Positions 1 to 11,598 of a DNA stretch of 64,000 nt are shown here, one piece after another. Position numbers and translations under genes: made by a program. This stretch comes from Euglena gracilis. Its lineage: Eukaryota > Euglenida > Euglenophyceae > Euglenales. The DNA is taken from contig CP154956.1 in NCBI GenBank assembly GCA_039621445.1, positions 61,998,362 to 62,062,361 of the forward strand, in the 5' to 3' direction. Each line of letters opens with the position of its first letter. The first letter of the stretch is position 1. The notes under the pieces were generated by a model. That model ran no database searches and was not told where the DNA came from. It saw nothing but the letters and a program-made list of their open reading frames with translations.

Positions 1-162
1 CAGGCTGAAATCTGGGCTCAACCACAATTTGTTTAAAAACGTGTTCAGAACCCGCCAAATGCGTGCAGATGCCTTAATGGAAAACTTGTCATTGCCACAG
101 ATGCCCTCATTGAAAACGTGTCACCCCCCCCTTTTTCCGTCCTCATCCCTGTATTAACTCTC

Positions 163-585
163 AGTGCGCCCAGGGTTGACGTTTTTTTGTTTTTTTTAAA
201 AAAAAGAAAAAAAGATGTTTTTTTAAAAACAAACGCAAAAAAACATGTTTTTTTTTGAAAAAGCAAAAATTGACCTTTTTCCTTGCGAAATGGCCATTTT
301 TTGAGGAAAAAGTTCTAAAGTCATATTTTTGGTCATCAAAGTAACGTTTTTTTTTTAATTTTTCCAGACCCTTCATCCAAAAATACTAAAATGATGGTTC
401 ATGTGAAAGCCATCACCCTTTACGGACTGCGAAGCTGCAGAGATGAAAAATGACCATTTCCCTGAAAAAAAAAACGTTCAAAATTTTTTTCACCCAAACC
501 CTCCATGACGTTTTTTTCATATTTTAAAAAAACATGTTTTTTTGTTTCAAAAAAAACTAGCCGTCAACTTTGAGTGCGCCTTTGA
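163..585. mobile_element. A/T-rich MITE-like insertion
   Basis: The ends are inverted: AGTGCGCCCAGGGTTGACG at 163-181 and CGTCAACTTTGAGTGCGCC at 562-580. The interior is runs of T and A with no coding content. A related T/A-rich block with GGTTGACGGC lies at 3903-4080. Confidence 0.5.
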
Positions 586-954
586 AAAAAAGGATGAAGC
601 GCAGCAGCAAGTCTCAAACCCTGACGTGAAGAAAGAGGCTGAATCAATCGGGTACTAAACATATGTTTTTTTCTGTTCCTCCGCTCATCCATAATAGATT
701 GATGACTACGAAACTTGATGAAACTCGATGAAACGAAAGTGATGACCGCGGAACGTTGCACGGTGGTCAACTTGGGCAAATTTTTGCGCCCCGCCAAGTG
801 AGAAACACTCGGTCGAAAATCAGGACCTGACCGATGTTCCGTCTGTGTTTCCTACCGCCGAGCAACGTTCCGCTCCTGCGGTCAGCAGCTCCGTTCCCTC
901 CCCTAACCAACCCCCTGTCCCTCGTGCTGTGTCCCGACTGCCTACAAAACAGGA

Positions 955-1137
955 GAAATGTGGTTCTTGTGGTGTTGCCATACCCAAAAATCCGGCCAGC
1001 CCAAAAATCCAAATTGTGTGGAGCTGAACAAAGTTGTGTGTGACGCCTGCGGTTTCGCATATCATTTTCATTGTCAAGATTTGCGGCGGCCACCAAAGTA
1101 TGGCTCTTTTGTGTGCAAAGCGTGTCGTGTTCCGTGA
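955..1137 (+). pseudogene. PHD-like zinc finger relic
   Basis: CGSCGVAIPKN in one frame is followed, after a one-base shift, by VVCDACGFAYHFHCQDL and FVCKACRVP with a stop. The cysteine/histidine order CxxC, CxxC, HxxC, CxxC is that of a C4HC3 PHD finger. The upstream 845-955 reads as a Ser/Pro-rich linker. The inverted copy on the minus strand is the tail of the gene at 2385-2932. Confidence 0.5.
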
Positions 1138-1312
1138 TGTCCGCCACTCCGTGTCGTTGTGCTCCAAGGCAACCTAGCCTTCTGTCGTGTTGTAGAGTGC
1201 CCCCGACCCGCCTCACTTGTTGAGGACCACCCGGCCTCGCAACCGCCCGCCGATTTTTCATGACAGCGTTTTTTGCTTCTTGCTCGGGGTTGCCACAAAT
1301 GCCCTAATGGAA
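1030..1312 (+). repeat. Left arm of long inverted repeat
   Basis: The reverse complement matches 2212-2482 nearly base for base, including the GCAAAAAACGCTGTCATG-like segment, the CCACCCGGCCTCGCAACCGC segment and the finger-coding end. The arms are ~270 bp with ~900 bp between. Confidence 0.85.
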
Positions 1313-1424
1313 AACGTGCCTGACCACAGATGCCTTAATGGAAAACGTGTCATTGCCACAGATGCCCTCATTGAAAACGTGCCTAACCACAGATGCCTTA
1401 CCACCCCTACCCCCCCCCCCCCCC

Positions 1425-1575
1425 CCCCGTTATTGTCCCCCCCCCTTTATTGTCCCTGGGCCCCAGCCGACGGGGGGTTTTTTTGGCCCGGCCAATGAAA
1501 TTCCTTTGGTACCCCTTTATTGTCCCCCCCCCTTTATTGTCCAGGTCGGTGGGACAATAAAGGGGGGGGGTGGTA
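1425..1575. repeat. G/C-run word cluster, word TTTATTGTCC
   Basis: Several copies of (T)TTATTGTCC, one inverted as GGACAATAAA, each between C or G runs. The spacer (GGTTTTTTTGGCCCGGCCAATGA) is the same as in 5265-5435 where the word is ATATTGTCC. No coding content. Confidence 0.8.
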
Positions 1576-1679
1576 ATGGAAAACGTGTCATTGCCACAAA
1601 TGCCCTCATTGAAAATGTGTTCATGACCACGAATTTCAGGGCAGGCATTTGGCGGGCTGAACACGTTTTTTGATACGAA

Positions 1680-1815
1680 AACTGTGTCCAAAACGCCGGT
1701 TCGGGCGTGAAGCCGTGTTCCAGAACGCCGGTTCGTTCTGGACACAGTTGTTGAAACCGTGGATTAGGGGCTCTGGCTTCACGCCCGAACCGGCGTTCTG
1801 GACACAGTTGTTGAA
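1680..1815. repeat. Dispersed palindromic repeat (CGCCCGAACCGGCGTTCTGG family)
   Basis: Two tandem copies of GTGGATTAGGGGCTCTGGC with CGCCCGAACCGGCGTTCTGG, preceded by the inverted form. Relatives are at 19385-19450, 20600-20720, 22160-22240, 27080-27130, 27545-27650 and 29330-29475. The 20.6/22.2 kb pair acts as the termini of a recombinase relic, so solitary copies may be leftover ends. Confidence 0.75.
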
Positions 1816-2211
1816 ACCGTGGATTAGGGGCTCTGGCTTCAAATTTTCCAAAAATGCGATGTTGATGAATGTTGATGACCACGAATTTCAGGGCAGGCAT
1901 TTGGCGGGCTGAACACGTTTTTTTAAAAAAGTCGAAAATTTCAAATTTTTGCAAAGAATTGCAAAAATGGCCAAAAAATGCGAAAATTTTGGAAAATCAC
2001 GAAAAAATGTGCCAAAGCGCAAAAAAATGCGCCGAAAAAAATGAAAAATGCGCAAAAAATGCGAAAAAAGCGCAAAAATGCACGTTTTCAATGAGGGCAT
2101 TTGTGGCAATGACGCGGTTTCCATTAAGGCATCTGTGTTCAGGCACATTTTCCATTAAGGCATCTGTGGCAATGATGCGTTTTCCATTAAGGCATCTGTG
2201 TTCAGGCACGT

Positions 2212-2482
2212 TTTCCATTAGGGCATCTGTGGCAACCCCGAGCAAGAAGCAAAAATCGCTGTCATAAAAAATCGGCGGGCGGTTGCGAGGCCGGGTGGTC
2301 CTCAACAAGTGAGGCGGGTCGGGGGCACTCTACAACACGACAGAAGGCTAGGTTGCCTTGGAGCACAATGACAGGGAGTGGCGGACATCACGGCACACGA
2401 CACGCTTTGCACATAAAAGAGCCATACTTTGGTGGCCGCCACAAATCTTGGCAATGAAAATGATATGCAACACTACTCCCTC
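2212..2482 (-). repeat. Right arm of long inverted repeat
   Basis: Partner of 1030-1312. Outside it lie further inverted short repeats (GGCATCTGTG/CACAGATGCC) at 2085-2240 and 2995-3130, matching 60-125, 1285-1400 and 1585-1620. The outermost pair (1-50 and 3205-3275) is also inverted, so the whole 1-3280 is a nested foldback. Confidence 0.85.
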
Positions 2483-2932
2483 GGTCGTTGTTTTGCGGAA
2501 TGCCCGAGCGACAGCATTCACGTATGTATCAAAAGAGGTTGCCGAACGATTCCCTGAAACGAACAAAGTTCCCGACTGCTGCTCACGTTGAGCCACACAT
2601 TGTTTGATGACGCTCGCCTCATCGAACAACAGGCTGGGTTCCAGCTCCCATCCCGTCCAGGCAACAAAGAAATCATCCAGCTCAGGAAAAGAGGCTTGCC
2701 GATGTTGACACAGTTTGGCGAACTCCAAACAGTTGGCAACAGCAGCAAGCTCTGCACCTACGGAGCCGGACTTTCTCTTTGTGTTGCTCTGTGCCGGCAA
2801 GGTGCCACGAAGGGGGTCAACCTTCGACTTTTTGGCATCTTGCTGGTATACCGCGAGAGCAGCCAGGAACAGTTCCGTCCTAGGGGGAAGTGGCAAAAGA
2901 CCATTCACAAAGTTTGCCGTGCGTTTAGCCAT
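2385..2932 (-). pseudogene. Core-binding-domain/PHD relic inside foldback composite
   Basis: The minus-strand frame starts at 2932 (MAKRTANFVNGLLPLPP) and includes ELDDFFVAWTGWELEP and SFDTYVNAVARAFRKT, aligning with the relic at 15478-16109 (LDDCFLGWARW, SFRTYLNALVFLYK). After a frameshift near 2480 it ends YHFHCQDLWRPPKYGSFMC, KAC and a stop, again half a PHD-like finger. Length about 190 residues. The tail lies in one arm of the inverted repeat shared with 1030-1312. Confidence 0.55.
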
Positions 2933-3339
2933 ACTGGGAGGGCTGCGGAAAAAAGAAAAGAAAGAAAGAAAAAAAGGGAGGGGTGACACGTTTTCAATGA
3001 GGGCATTTGTGGCAATGACACGTTTTCCATTAAGGCATCTGTGTTCAGGCACGTTTTCCATTAGGGCATCTGTGGCAATGACACGTTTTCCATTAAGGCA
3101 TCTGTGTTCAGGCACGTTTTCCATTAGGGCGCCGTTTTTTTGGGTCCGAATTTCACAAATTCGCGTTTTTGACCCCTTGCGTGAATCATGACCACGAATT
3201 TCAGGGCAGGCATTTGGCAGGCTCTGAACACGTTTTTAAACAAATTGTGGCTGAGCCCAGATTTCAGCCTGAAAATGTGTTCTGGGGGCCCCCTTCGGGG
3301 GCCCCCTGGCTGAACACGTTTTCAGGCTGAAATCTTGGC

Positions 3340-3535
3340 TCAGCCACAATTTGTGTGTAGAAACTTACATTTTCCTCATTTTGCGCATTTTTTCTCGGAT
3401 TTTGCACATTTTTGCGCAATTTTTGCGCATTTTTTTGCACATTTTTGCGCATTTTTTCTCGGATTTTGCACATTTTTGCGCATTTTTTGCGCATTTTTTT
3501 TGCGCATTTTTGCGCATTTTTGCGCATTTTTTCCG
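3340..3535. repeat. Short tandem repeat, TTTTTGCGCA units
   Basis: Many copies of TTTTTGCGCAT with interspersed TTTTTTCTCGGATTTTGCAC. A related stretch on the other strand lies at 1960-2080. Open frames here are artefacts of the repeat. Confidence 0.85.
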
Positions 3536-3837
3536 AGGCCGGGCGAGCGCATTTCCCCCCCCCTGCATTCAGAAAATATTTCATTGCAAAACCTCGTGGG
3601 CGTTTTTTTTGTAGCCTTGTTAGAAATAAAAAAAAACAAAAAACAACAACGTCAAAAAAACCAGGCGTGCCCACTATGTCGTGTCTGTATGGTGTGGAGT
3701 CAAGAGTGCTTGGGCCTGAGTGTGCCCCACGGCCTGGCGTTTGCACCGGTTCTGTCTGCTGTGGGCACTGCACTTCTGCGGGCAATGCAAACCCAAACCC
3801 AAACCCCCCTTCCACAACAGCGACCATGGTCCACCCC

Positions 3838-3892
3838 CATCCATCCATCCATCCATCATCCATCCCATCCATCCATCCCATCCATCCATCGG
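3838..3892. repeat. CCAT microsatellite
   Basis: Imperfect (CATC)n of about 50 bp. 3893-4480 that follows is A/T-rich with G runs and shows no gene. Confidence 0.85.
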
Positions 3893-5099
3893 GGTGACAG
3901 CCAAGGTTGACGGCTTGTGTTTTTTGAAACAAAAAAACATGGTTTTTTTAAAAAAGTATTTTTTTTTGAAAAAAAACAAAAAAAATGTCATGAAGGGTTT
4001 GGGAGAAAATTCGTTGCAATGTTTTTTTGGGAAAAAGTTCATTTTTTATTTCTGCAGCATTCATTTTTTTTGTTTTTTGGGGGGTTGAAAGCATGATTTT
4101 TTGCACCAGAAAGCACAGATTTGGAAATATTTTAACACAAAAAAATTTTAGAGGGGGTATTCCCCCCGTGACCCCCCCCCACGACCCGACCTAAGACCCT
4201 TTTCGGCCAATTTTTTTTCTGAAAAAAAATTGGCCGGTGATGCCTAATTTGACAAAATATTCAGGTAGATTCCTAATTCTGAGACACAAATTTTGCAAAA
4301 TTTGGACTGGTGATGCCTAATTTTGGTGTCAAAATACTACTAAGGTTGGGGGATTCCTAATTTGGAGCCAAAAAGGACTACCATGCCCCCCCCCCCGAGC
4401 TATTTTCGTCCCCGGGACCCTTTACGGCCCAATGGGAACAGTACGGGGGGGGGACAGTTCGGGGGGGGGACCTAGGTCCCTCCCCCGAGCTATTCCCCTA
4501 CCCGACCCTCGGGCAACCCAAAAGGGGTCATTTTTGGCAACTTTTTGGATGTTCGCAAAAAATGGTCAATTTTGAGCACATTTGCCAAAAGGTGATTTTT
4601 GAAAATGGTCCAAAAACGTCGATTTTTGACCACTTTCTTAGGAAGTCCTTTATTAAAAGTGCTATGACAGTGAGCTATTCCCGTACCCCCAATGGGAATA
4701 GCTCGGGGGGGGGAATAGCTCGGGGGGGGGGGGGGTGGTAGTCGGCCGACTAATTGGTCGGTAGTTAGGCGGCGGGGGGGGGGGGGGTAGTGGGTAGTCG
4801 GCCGACTAGTCGGCCGACTACCCACCCTAATGTACTAACGGGGAAAAACCCCCGACTTTTAACCCCCCCCCCCTGGGAAAAAAAATTGTCTAAATCACCT
4901 CAACGCCGGTCAAAACCCACCCAAATGGCTCCAGAACCCCCCAATCGGGGGTGAATATGCAAAAAAATGGGGGAAAATGTCCATTAAGTAATAAGTATCC
5001 AAGTACACCTCTCCCCATTGAATTTTCAATATAAGTCAAAATTTGCACAAAAAAAGGGTCTTATCCCTCCAAGTCTATTGCCAACATAGAAGGGATTTT

Positions 5100-5825
5100 G
5101 TTATTTGAGGGGGGGGGTGCGGGGGGGCCCCCCCCCCCGCCTATGCCAAAGTAAGCCACAAAAACGACTTAGCCCCTGAGTATGTTGCCAACACATAAGG
5201 GATTTTGTTATTTGAGGGGGGAGGGGGTGCGGGGGGGGGCAGAGCCCCCCCGCCTACCACCCCCCCCCCCCCATATTGTCCCACCGACCTCTCCCCAGGA
5301 GGCCCGCCGGGACAATATGGGGAGGGGGACAATATGGGGGTACCAAAGGAAATTTCATTGACCGAGCCAAAAAAACCCCTCGTCGGCCGGGCCGAGGGAC
5401 AATATGGGGGGGGGGACAATATGGGGGGGGGGGTGGTATGCCAAAGTGAGCCACAAAAACGACTTAGCCCCCGAGTATGTTGCAAACACAGAAGGGATTT
5501 TGTTATTTGAGGGCCGCCTATGCCAAAGTGAGCCACAAAAACGACTTAGCACCTGAGAATGTTGCAAACAAAAAAGGGATTTTGTTATTTGAGGGGGGGG
5601 TGCGGGGGGGGGAGAGCCCCCCCCCCCCCCCCTATGCCAAAGTGAGCCACAAAAACGACTTAGCCCCCGAGTATGTTGCCAACACAGAAGGGATTTTGTT
5701 ATTTGAGGGGGGGGTGCGGGGGGGCAGAGCCCCCCCCCCCCCCCCCTATGCCAAAGTGAGCCACAAAAACGACTTAGCCCCCAAGTATGTTGCCAACACA
5801 GAAGGGATTTTGTTATTTGAGTCTC
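5100..5825. repeat. Tandem array, ~80-115 bp units
   Basis: About six units containing GCCAAAGTGAGCCACAAAAA, CGACTTAGCCCC and GGGATTTTGTTATTTGAG followed by G runs of varying length. Unit 1 is split from the rest by the word cluster 5265-5435. Inverted relatives lie at 23040-23250 in the second TIR copy. Confidence 0.85.
5265..5435. repeat. G-run word cluster, word ATATTGTCC
   Basis: Five copies of GGACAATATGG or its complement between G runs. The spacer matches, inverted, the spacer in 1425-1575, but all copies of the word differ from that cluster in the same way. Confidence 0.85.
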
Positions 5826-6192
5826 GGATTGGGGTGGAGGGGGGAGTTTTCTGCCTCTCGTGATGCAAAACGCAGATTGCAGATTGCATTTCTAAAGGAT
5901 TTTAATGTAATCCCTGTTTCATCATTGGTTTTTTACCTCTCCGGACCCCCATCAAGGGCCCACCGACCCCCCACTCACCAAAGATTTCCATCTGGAGGTG
6001 TTTATTTAGGCGTAAGACACTTATTTGGACCCATCCGGACCATTTCCGGGTGATTTGGGCCCGCCACAGGCCATTTTTATGACCGCCGACAAGCCACCGA
6101 CTAGTTTCCATTGGATTTTGTTCATGGGGGGGGGGGGCTTAAAAGTCGGCGGTTTTGACCCGTTAGTACATTAGGGTGGGTCGCTGAGCTCT

Positions 6193-8321
6193 TATCTCTT
6201 TAGAGTAAGAGCGAAGCTTACCACCCCGGCGACGGGGGGGTCGGGCCCCCCCCCCACCTCCACCCCCCCCCCCCCCCCCCCCGCCCCCCCCCCCCCCCCT
6301 GGGTAGGTCGGGGCACCCGAGGATTATCGATGTGATTGGATTTCCGGGCCCCCAAAGTGAATAGCCTATAGGTTAGGAGAGGTTCCCTAGTTTCTCCAGA
6401 GCCCTTCGGTTACCCGTAACTCCCCGCCAGTCCGGAGATATGGTCCGAGCAAAAAAGTTGTCTACCGTTTTTTTTTCCGGGAAAATTTCAGGGTGATTTT
6501 GGGGTCAAAAAATCGAAAATTTCAAAATATCTCAAAAATGCTGGGGAGTTGAGAAAAAGTGAAGAGGACGTCATTCCTTAACTTTGGGACGCCCGATCGA
6601 TCGGTATGCGCGGTTTGGGCCAACTCCTCGCCTAGCCCGAGATACGGCCGTTTTGGGGTTTTGGGCCAGTTTGGCCAGTTTCTGCCATTTCGGGCCTATA
6701 CAGGGCCCGAAACCGTAAATTGACCGTATCTCGGGCTAGACGAGGAGTTGGAACCCAAACCAGGGGGTCAATCATTAGGTTTAGGGGGGGGTTTTGACCG
6801 TTTTTTGGGGTTCCCGGGGTCTGGTTGCGCCATTTTGGGCCATTTTTGGGTATTCGGGGACCCCTGCGGGGGTTCGAGGGCCGCCGGGCTGGGGTCCAAA
6901 AATCGAAAAATTCAAAATATCTCGAAAACGCTGCGGAGTTGAGGAAAAGTGATGGCGACCTTATTTGATGACCTTGGAACGCCCTATCGATCGGTATGCG
7001 CGGTTTGGGCCAACTCCTTGCCTAGCCCGACATACGGCCGTTTTGGGGGTTTTGGGCCCGTTTTGCCAGTTTTGGCCCGTTTTGGGCCCGAAACCGGAAA
7101 TTGGCCGTATCTCGGGCTAGACGGGGAGTTGGGACCCAAACTGGGGGTCAAACATTACGTTTAGGGGGGGGTTTTGACCGTTTTTTGGGGTTCCCGGGGT
7201 CTGGTTGTGCGATTTTGGCCAGTTTTGGGTATTCGGGGACCCCATCGCGCGCCGTCAGGGCGGCTGGGGGGTCGGGTCAGGTCGGGCAGGTCGGGACCCA
7301 AAATTTTGAAAAAAATTTTTTCGCTCAAAAACACTTTTTTTCACTTCAGAACATCAAAAAAAGTGTTTTTGAGCGAAAAAAAATTTTCCGACCCGGACCC
7401 CTCCATGCCCCCTGGATCCCCCCCCCGTGGCCGGTGGACTTAGCCATTTTTGGGTCAAAAAGTCAAAAAAAATTTTTTCGCCCAAAACCATGTTTTTTGA
7501 CCTCCCAGACCCCAAAAAGTGTTTTCGAGCCAAAAATGAGCATTTTTCGACCCGCCGGCGCCCCGTTTTGGGGTGCCGACCCTTTGACTTTGGGTCAAAA
7601 CCGGGTGAAAAAAGTCGAAAAAAATCGAAAAAATTTTTTTGCCCGAAACGATGTTTTTTGGCCTCCCGGACCCAGAAAAACTGTTTTTGAGCCAAAAATG
7701 AGCGTTTTTCGACCCGCCGGCGCCCCGTTTTGGGCCGCCAACCCATTGACTTTGGGTCAAAGCCGGGTCAAAAAAGTCGAAAAAAATCGAAAATTTTTTT
7801 TTGCCCCAAAACGATGTTTTTTGGCCTCCCGGACCGGGAAAACCTGTGTTTGAGTCGAAAATGAGCGTGTTTCCCGGGCCGGGCTGGGGTGGTCTCCCAA
7901 AGAGCTCAGCTCTACGTCACACCCTGGAGTATCGCTGAGCTCTTATCCCTTTATGGGTAAGAGCGAAGCTTACCCCTGGCGAACCCCCCCCCTCGACCCC
8001 CCCCCTCCCCCCCCGCCCCCGGGGGCCCCCCCCGGGTCGGGGCCACCTCGGGAACTGACGGATTATCACCATGATCCCGGCCCGGTTCCCGGAATTTTTT
8101 TTTTCAGTCGCGAGCGACTGGATTCCTAGTTTCCGAATCACCTGGGTTTGACCCCCAACTCCCCGCCAGGCCCGAGTTATTCACGCGTGAAGGGGTCCAA
8201 ACTCGGTAGGATTTACCCGCCCCCCCCTGGATGAGCCCCCCCCCCCTTTGGACGGCCAAAAAATGTCGATTTTCAAAATATCTCCAAAATGAAGCCAAAT
8301 CAAAGGAAATGTCCGGAGACC
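6193..8321. repeat. 2.13 kb tandem duplication, copy 1
   Basis: Nearly identical to 8322-10458. Both copies start at TATCTCTTTAGAGTAAGAGC and end at AAGGAAATGTCCGGAGACCT. It contains inverted pairs built on CCTAGCCCGAGATACGGCCG, two or three ~155 bp satellite units (7490-7850) and a hairpin CTCTTATCCCTTTATGGGTA near 7940. Open frames are repeat artefacts. Confidence 0.92.
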
Positions 8322-10458
8322 TATCTCTTTAGAGTAAGAGCGAAGCTTACCACCCCGGCGACGGGGGGGTCGGACCCCCCGCCCCCCCGCCCCCCCCCGC
8401 CCCCCCCCGCCCCCTCCCCGCCCCCCCTGGGTAGGTCGGGGCACCCGAGGATTATCGATGTGATTGGATTTCCGGGCCCCCAAAGTGAATAGCCTATAGG
8501 TTAGGAGAGGTTCCCTAGTTTCTCCAGAGCCCTTCGGTTACCCGTAACTCCCCGCCAGTCCGGAGATATGGTCCGAGCAAAAAAGTTGTCTACCGTTTTT
8601 TTTTCCGGGAAAATTTCAGGGTGATTTTGGGGTCAAAAAATCGAAAATTTCAAAATATCTCAAAAATGCTGGGGAGTTGAGAAAAAGTGAAGAGGACGTC
8701 ATTCCTTAACTTTGGGACGCCCGATCGATCGGTATGCGCGGTTTGGGCCAACTCCTCGCCTAGCCCGAGATACGGCCGTTTTGGGGTTTTGGGCCAGTTT
8801 GGCCAGTTTCTGCCATTTCGGGCCTATACAGGGCCCGAAACCGTAAATTGACCGTATCTCGGGCTAGACGAGGAGTTGGAACCCAAACCAGGGGGTCAAT
8901 CATTAGGTTTAGGGGGGTTTTGACCGTTTTTTGGGGTTCCCGGGGTCTGGTTGCGCCATTTTGGGCCATTTTTGGGTATTCGGGGACCCCTGCGGGGGTT
9001 CGAGGGCCGCCGGGCTGGGGTCCAAAAATCGAAAAATTCAAAATATCTCGAAAACGCTGCGGAGTTGAGGAAAAGTGATGGCGACCTTATTTGATGACCT
9101 TGGAACGCCCTATCGATCGGTATGCGCGGTTTGGGCCAACTCCTTGCCTAGCCCGACATACGGCCGTTTTGGGGGTTTTGGGCCCGTTTTGCCAGTTTTG
9201 GCCCGTTTTGGGCCCGAAACCGGAAATTGGCCGTATCTCGGGCTAGACGGGGAGTTGGGACCCAAACTGGGGGTCAAACATTACGTTTAGGGGGGGGTTT
9301 TGACCGTTTTTTGGGGTTCCCGGGGTCTGGTTGTGCGATTTTGGCCAGTTTTGGGTATTCGGGGACCCCATCGCGCGCCGTCAGGGCGGCTGGGGGGTCG
9401 GGTCAGGTCGGGCAGGTCGGGACCCAAAATTTTGAAAAAAATTTTTTCGCTCAAAAACACTTTTTTTCACTTCAGAACATCAAAAAAAGTGTTTTTGAGC
9501 GAAAAAAAATTTTCCGACCCGGACCCCTCCATGCCCCCTGGATCCCCCCCCCCCTGGCCGGTGGACTTAGCCATTTTTGGGTCAAAAAGTCAAAAAAATT
9601 CAAAAAATTTTTTTTCGCCCAAAACCATGTTTTTTGACCTCCCGGACCCGAAAAAAGTGTTTTCGAGCCAAAAATGAGCATTTTTCGACCCGCCGGCGCC
9701 CCGTTTTGGGGTGCCGACCCTTTGACTTTGGGTCAAAACCGGGTGAAAAAAGTCGAAAAAAATCGAAAAATTTTTTTTGCCCGAAACGATGTTTTTTGGC
9801 CTCCCGGACCCAGAAAAACTGTTTTTGAGCCAAAAATGAGCGTTTTTCGACCCGCCGGCGCCCCGTTTTGGGCCGCCAACCCATTGACTTTGGGTCAAAG
9901 CCGGGTCAAAAAAGTCGAAAAAAATCGAAAATTTTTTTTTGCCCCAAAACGATGTTTTTTGGCCTCCCGGACCGGGAAAACCTGTGTTTGAGTCGAAAAT
10001 GAGCGTGTTTCCCGGGCCGGGCTGGGGTGGTCTCCCAAAGAGCTCAGCTCTACGTCACACCCTGGAGTATCGCTGAGCTCTTATCCCTTTATGGGTAAGA
10101 GCGAAGCTTACCCCTGGCGAAACCCCCCCCTCGACCCCCCCCCTCCCCCCCCGCCCCCGGGGGCCCCCCCCGGGTCGGGGCCACCTCGGGAACTGACGGA
10201 TTATCACCATGATCCCGGCCCGGTTCCCGGAATTTTTTTTTTCAGTCGCGAGCGACTGGATTCCTAGTTTCCGAATCACCTGGGTTTGACCCCCAACTCC
10301 CCGCCAGGCCCGAGTTATTCACGCGTGAAGGGGTCCAAACTCGGTAGGATTTACCCGCCCCCCCCTGGATGAGCCCCCCCCCCCTTTGGACGGCCAAAAA
10401 ATGTCGATTTTCAAAATATCTCCAAAATGAAGCCAAATCAAAGGAAATGTCCGGAGAC
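8322..10458. repeat. 2.13 kb tandem duplication, copy 2
   Basis: Copy of 6193-8321 with few substitutions and small differences in homopolymer length (offset drifts from 2129 to 2138). Past 10458 the sequence continues into a related block (AATTTGAAGCCCTTGGAACG) not present after copy 1, so copy 2 holds the parental right flank. Confidence 0.92.
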
Positions 10459-10844
10459 CTAATTTGAAGCCCTTGGAACGCCCCATCTACCGGTATTTTG
10501 ATTTCCCCGCAACTCCCCGCCTGGCCCGAGATACGGCCGTTTTCGGCGCAGATGGCCGTTTTGTACACTTTTCCCTCTGTTCGACTTGGCCGTTTTCGGG
10601 GGGTGGGGGGTCAAAAAATCGATGTTTTCAAAATTTCTCGAAAATGATGCAAAGTCAAAGGAAATGTCCGGAGACCTAAATTGAAGCCCTTGGAACGCTC
10701 TAGCTACTGGGATTTTGGTTTCCCCGCAACTCCCCGCCCAGCCCGAGATACGGGCGTTTTTTGGCCAATTTGGGCCATTTCAGGCCATTTTGTACACTTT
10801 TCCCTCTGTTCGACTTGGCCGTTTTCGGCCAAAAAGGTCGAAAA
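10459..10844. repeat. Satellite leader block, two units
   Basis: Two divergent ~210 bp units starting TTGAAGCCCTTGGAACGC and containing CGAGATACGGCCGTTTT and TTGTACACTTTTCCCTCTGT. The same block occurs at 24985-25330 and inverted at 56990-57120 and 58070-58420. Confidence 0.85.
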
Positions 10845-11598
10845 AAATCGAAAAAAATTTTTTTGCCCGAAACCATGTTTTTTGGCCTCCCGGACCCGGA
10901 AAAACTGTTTTCGAGCCGAAAACGAGCGTTTTTCGACCCGCCGGCGCCCCGTTTTGGGCCGCCGACCCATTGACTTTGGGTCAAAACCGGGTCAAAAAAG
11001 TCGAAAAAAATCGAAAAAAATTTTTTGCCCGAAACCATGTTTTTTGGCCTCCCGGACCCGGAAAAACTGTTTTCGAGCCGAAAACGAGCGTTTTTCGACC
11101 CGCCGGCGCCCCGTTTTGGGCCGCCGACCCATTGACTTTGGGTCAAAACCGGGTCAAAAAAGTCGAAAAAAATCGAAAAAAAATTTTTTGCCCGAAACCA
11201 TGTTTTTTGGCCTCCCGGACCCGGAAAAACTGTTTTTGAGCCGAAAACGAGCGTTTTTCGACCCGCCGGCGCCCCGTTTTGGGCCGCCGACCCATTGACT
11301 TTGGGTCAAAACCGGGTCAAAAAAGTCGAAAAAAATCGAAAAAAATTTTTTTGCCCGAAAGGATGTTTTTTTGGCCTCCCGGACCCAGAAAAACTGTTTT
11401 CGAGCTGAAAACGAGCGTTTTTCGACCCGCCGGCGCCTCGTTTTGGGCCGCCGACCCATTGACTTTGGGTCAAAAACGGGTCAAAAAAGTCGAAAAAAAT
11501 CGAAAAAAATTTTTTTGCCCAAAACCATGTTTTTTGGTTTCTTGGACCTGGAAAAAGTGTTTTCGAGCCGAAAATGGGCGTTTTTCGACCCCCCAGCC
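10845..11598. repeat. ~155 bp satellite, about five units
   Basis: Units contain CGAAACCATGTTTTTTGGCC, GACCCGCCGGCGCCCCGTTT and CATTGACTTTGGGTCAAAAC. Single or few units recur at 7490-7850, 9625-9990, 18520-19090 (mixed orientation), 25340-25640, 56640-56940 and 57915-58030. All six frames stay open across it because units are near multiples of three; none is a gene. Confidence 0.92.

Larger units (their letters stand above)
4823..6176. mobile_element. TIR element, copy 1
   Basis: Ends CACCCTAATGTACTAACGGG (4822-4841) and CCCGTTAGTACATTAGGGTG (6158-6177) are perfect inverted partners, and the inner TTAAAAGTCGGCGG is shared too. Palindromes CTAGTCGGCCGACTA flank the left end (4737-4820). The interior holds a ~115 bp tandem array and a word cluster, with no transposase. 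A second copy lies at 22727-23735. Confidence 0.75.
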
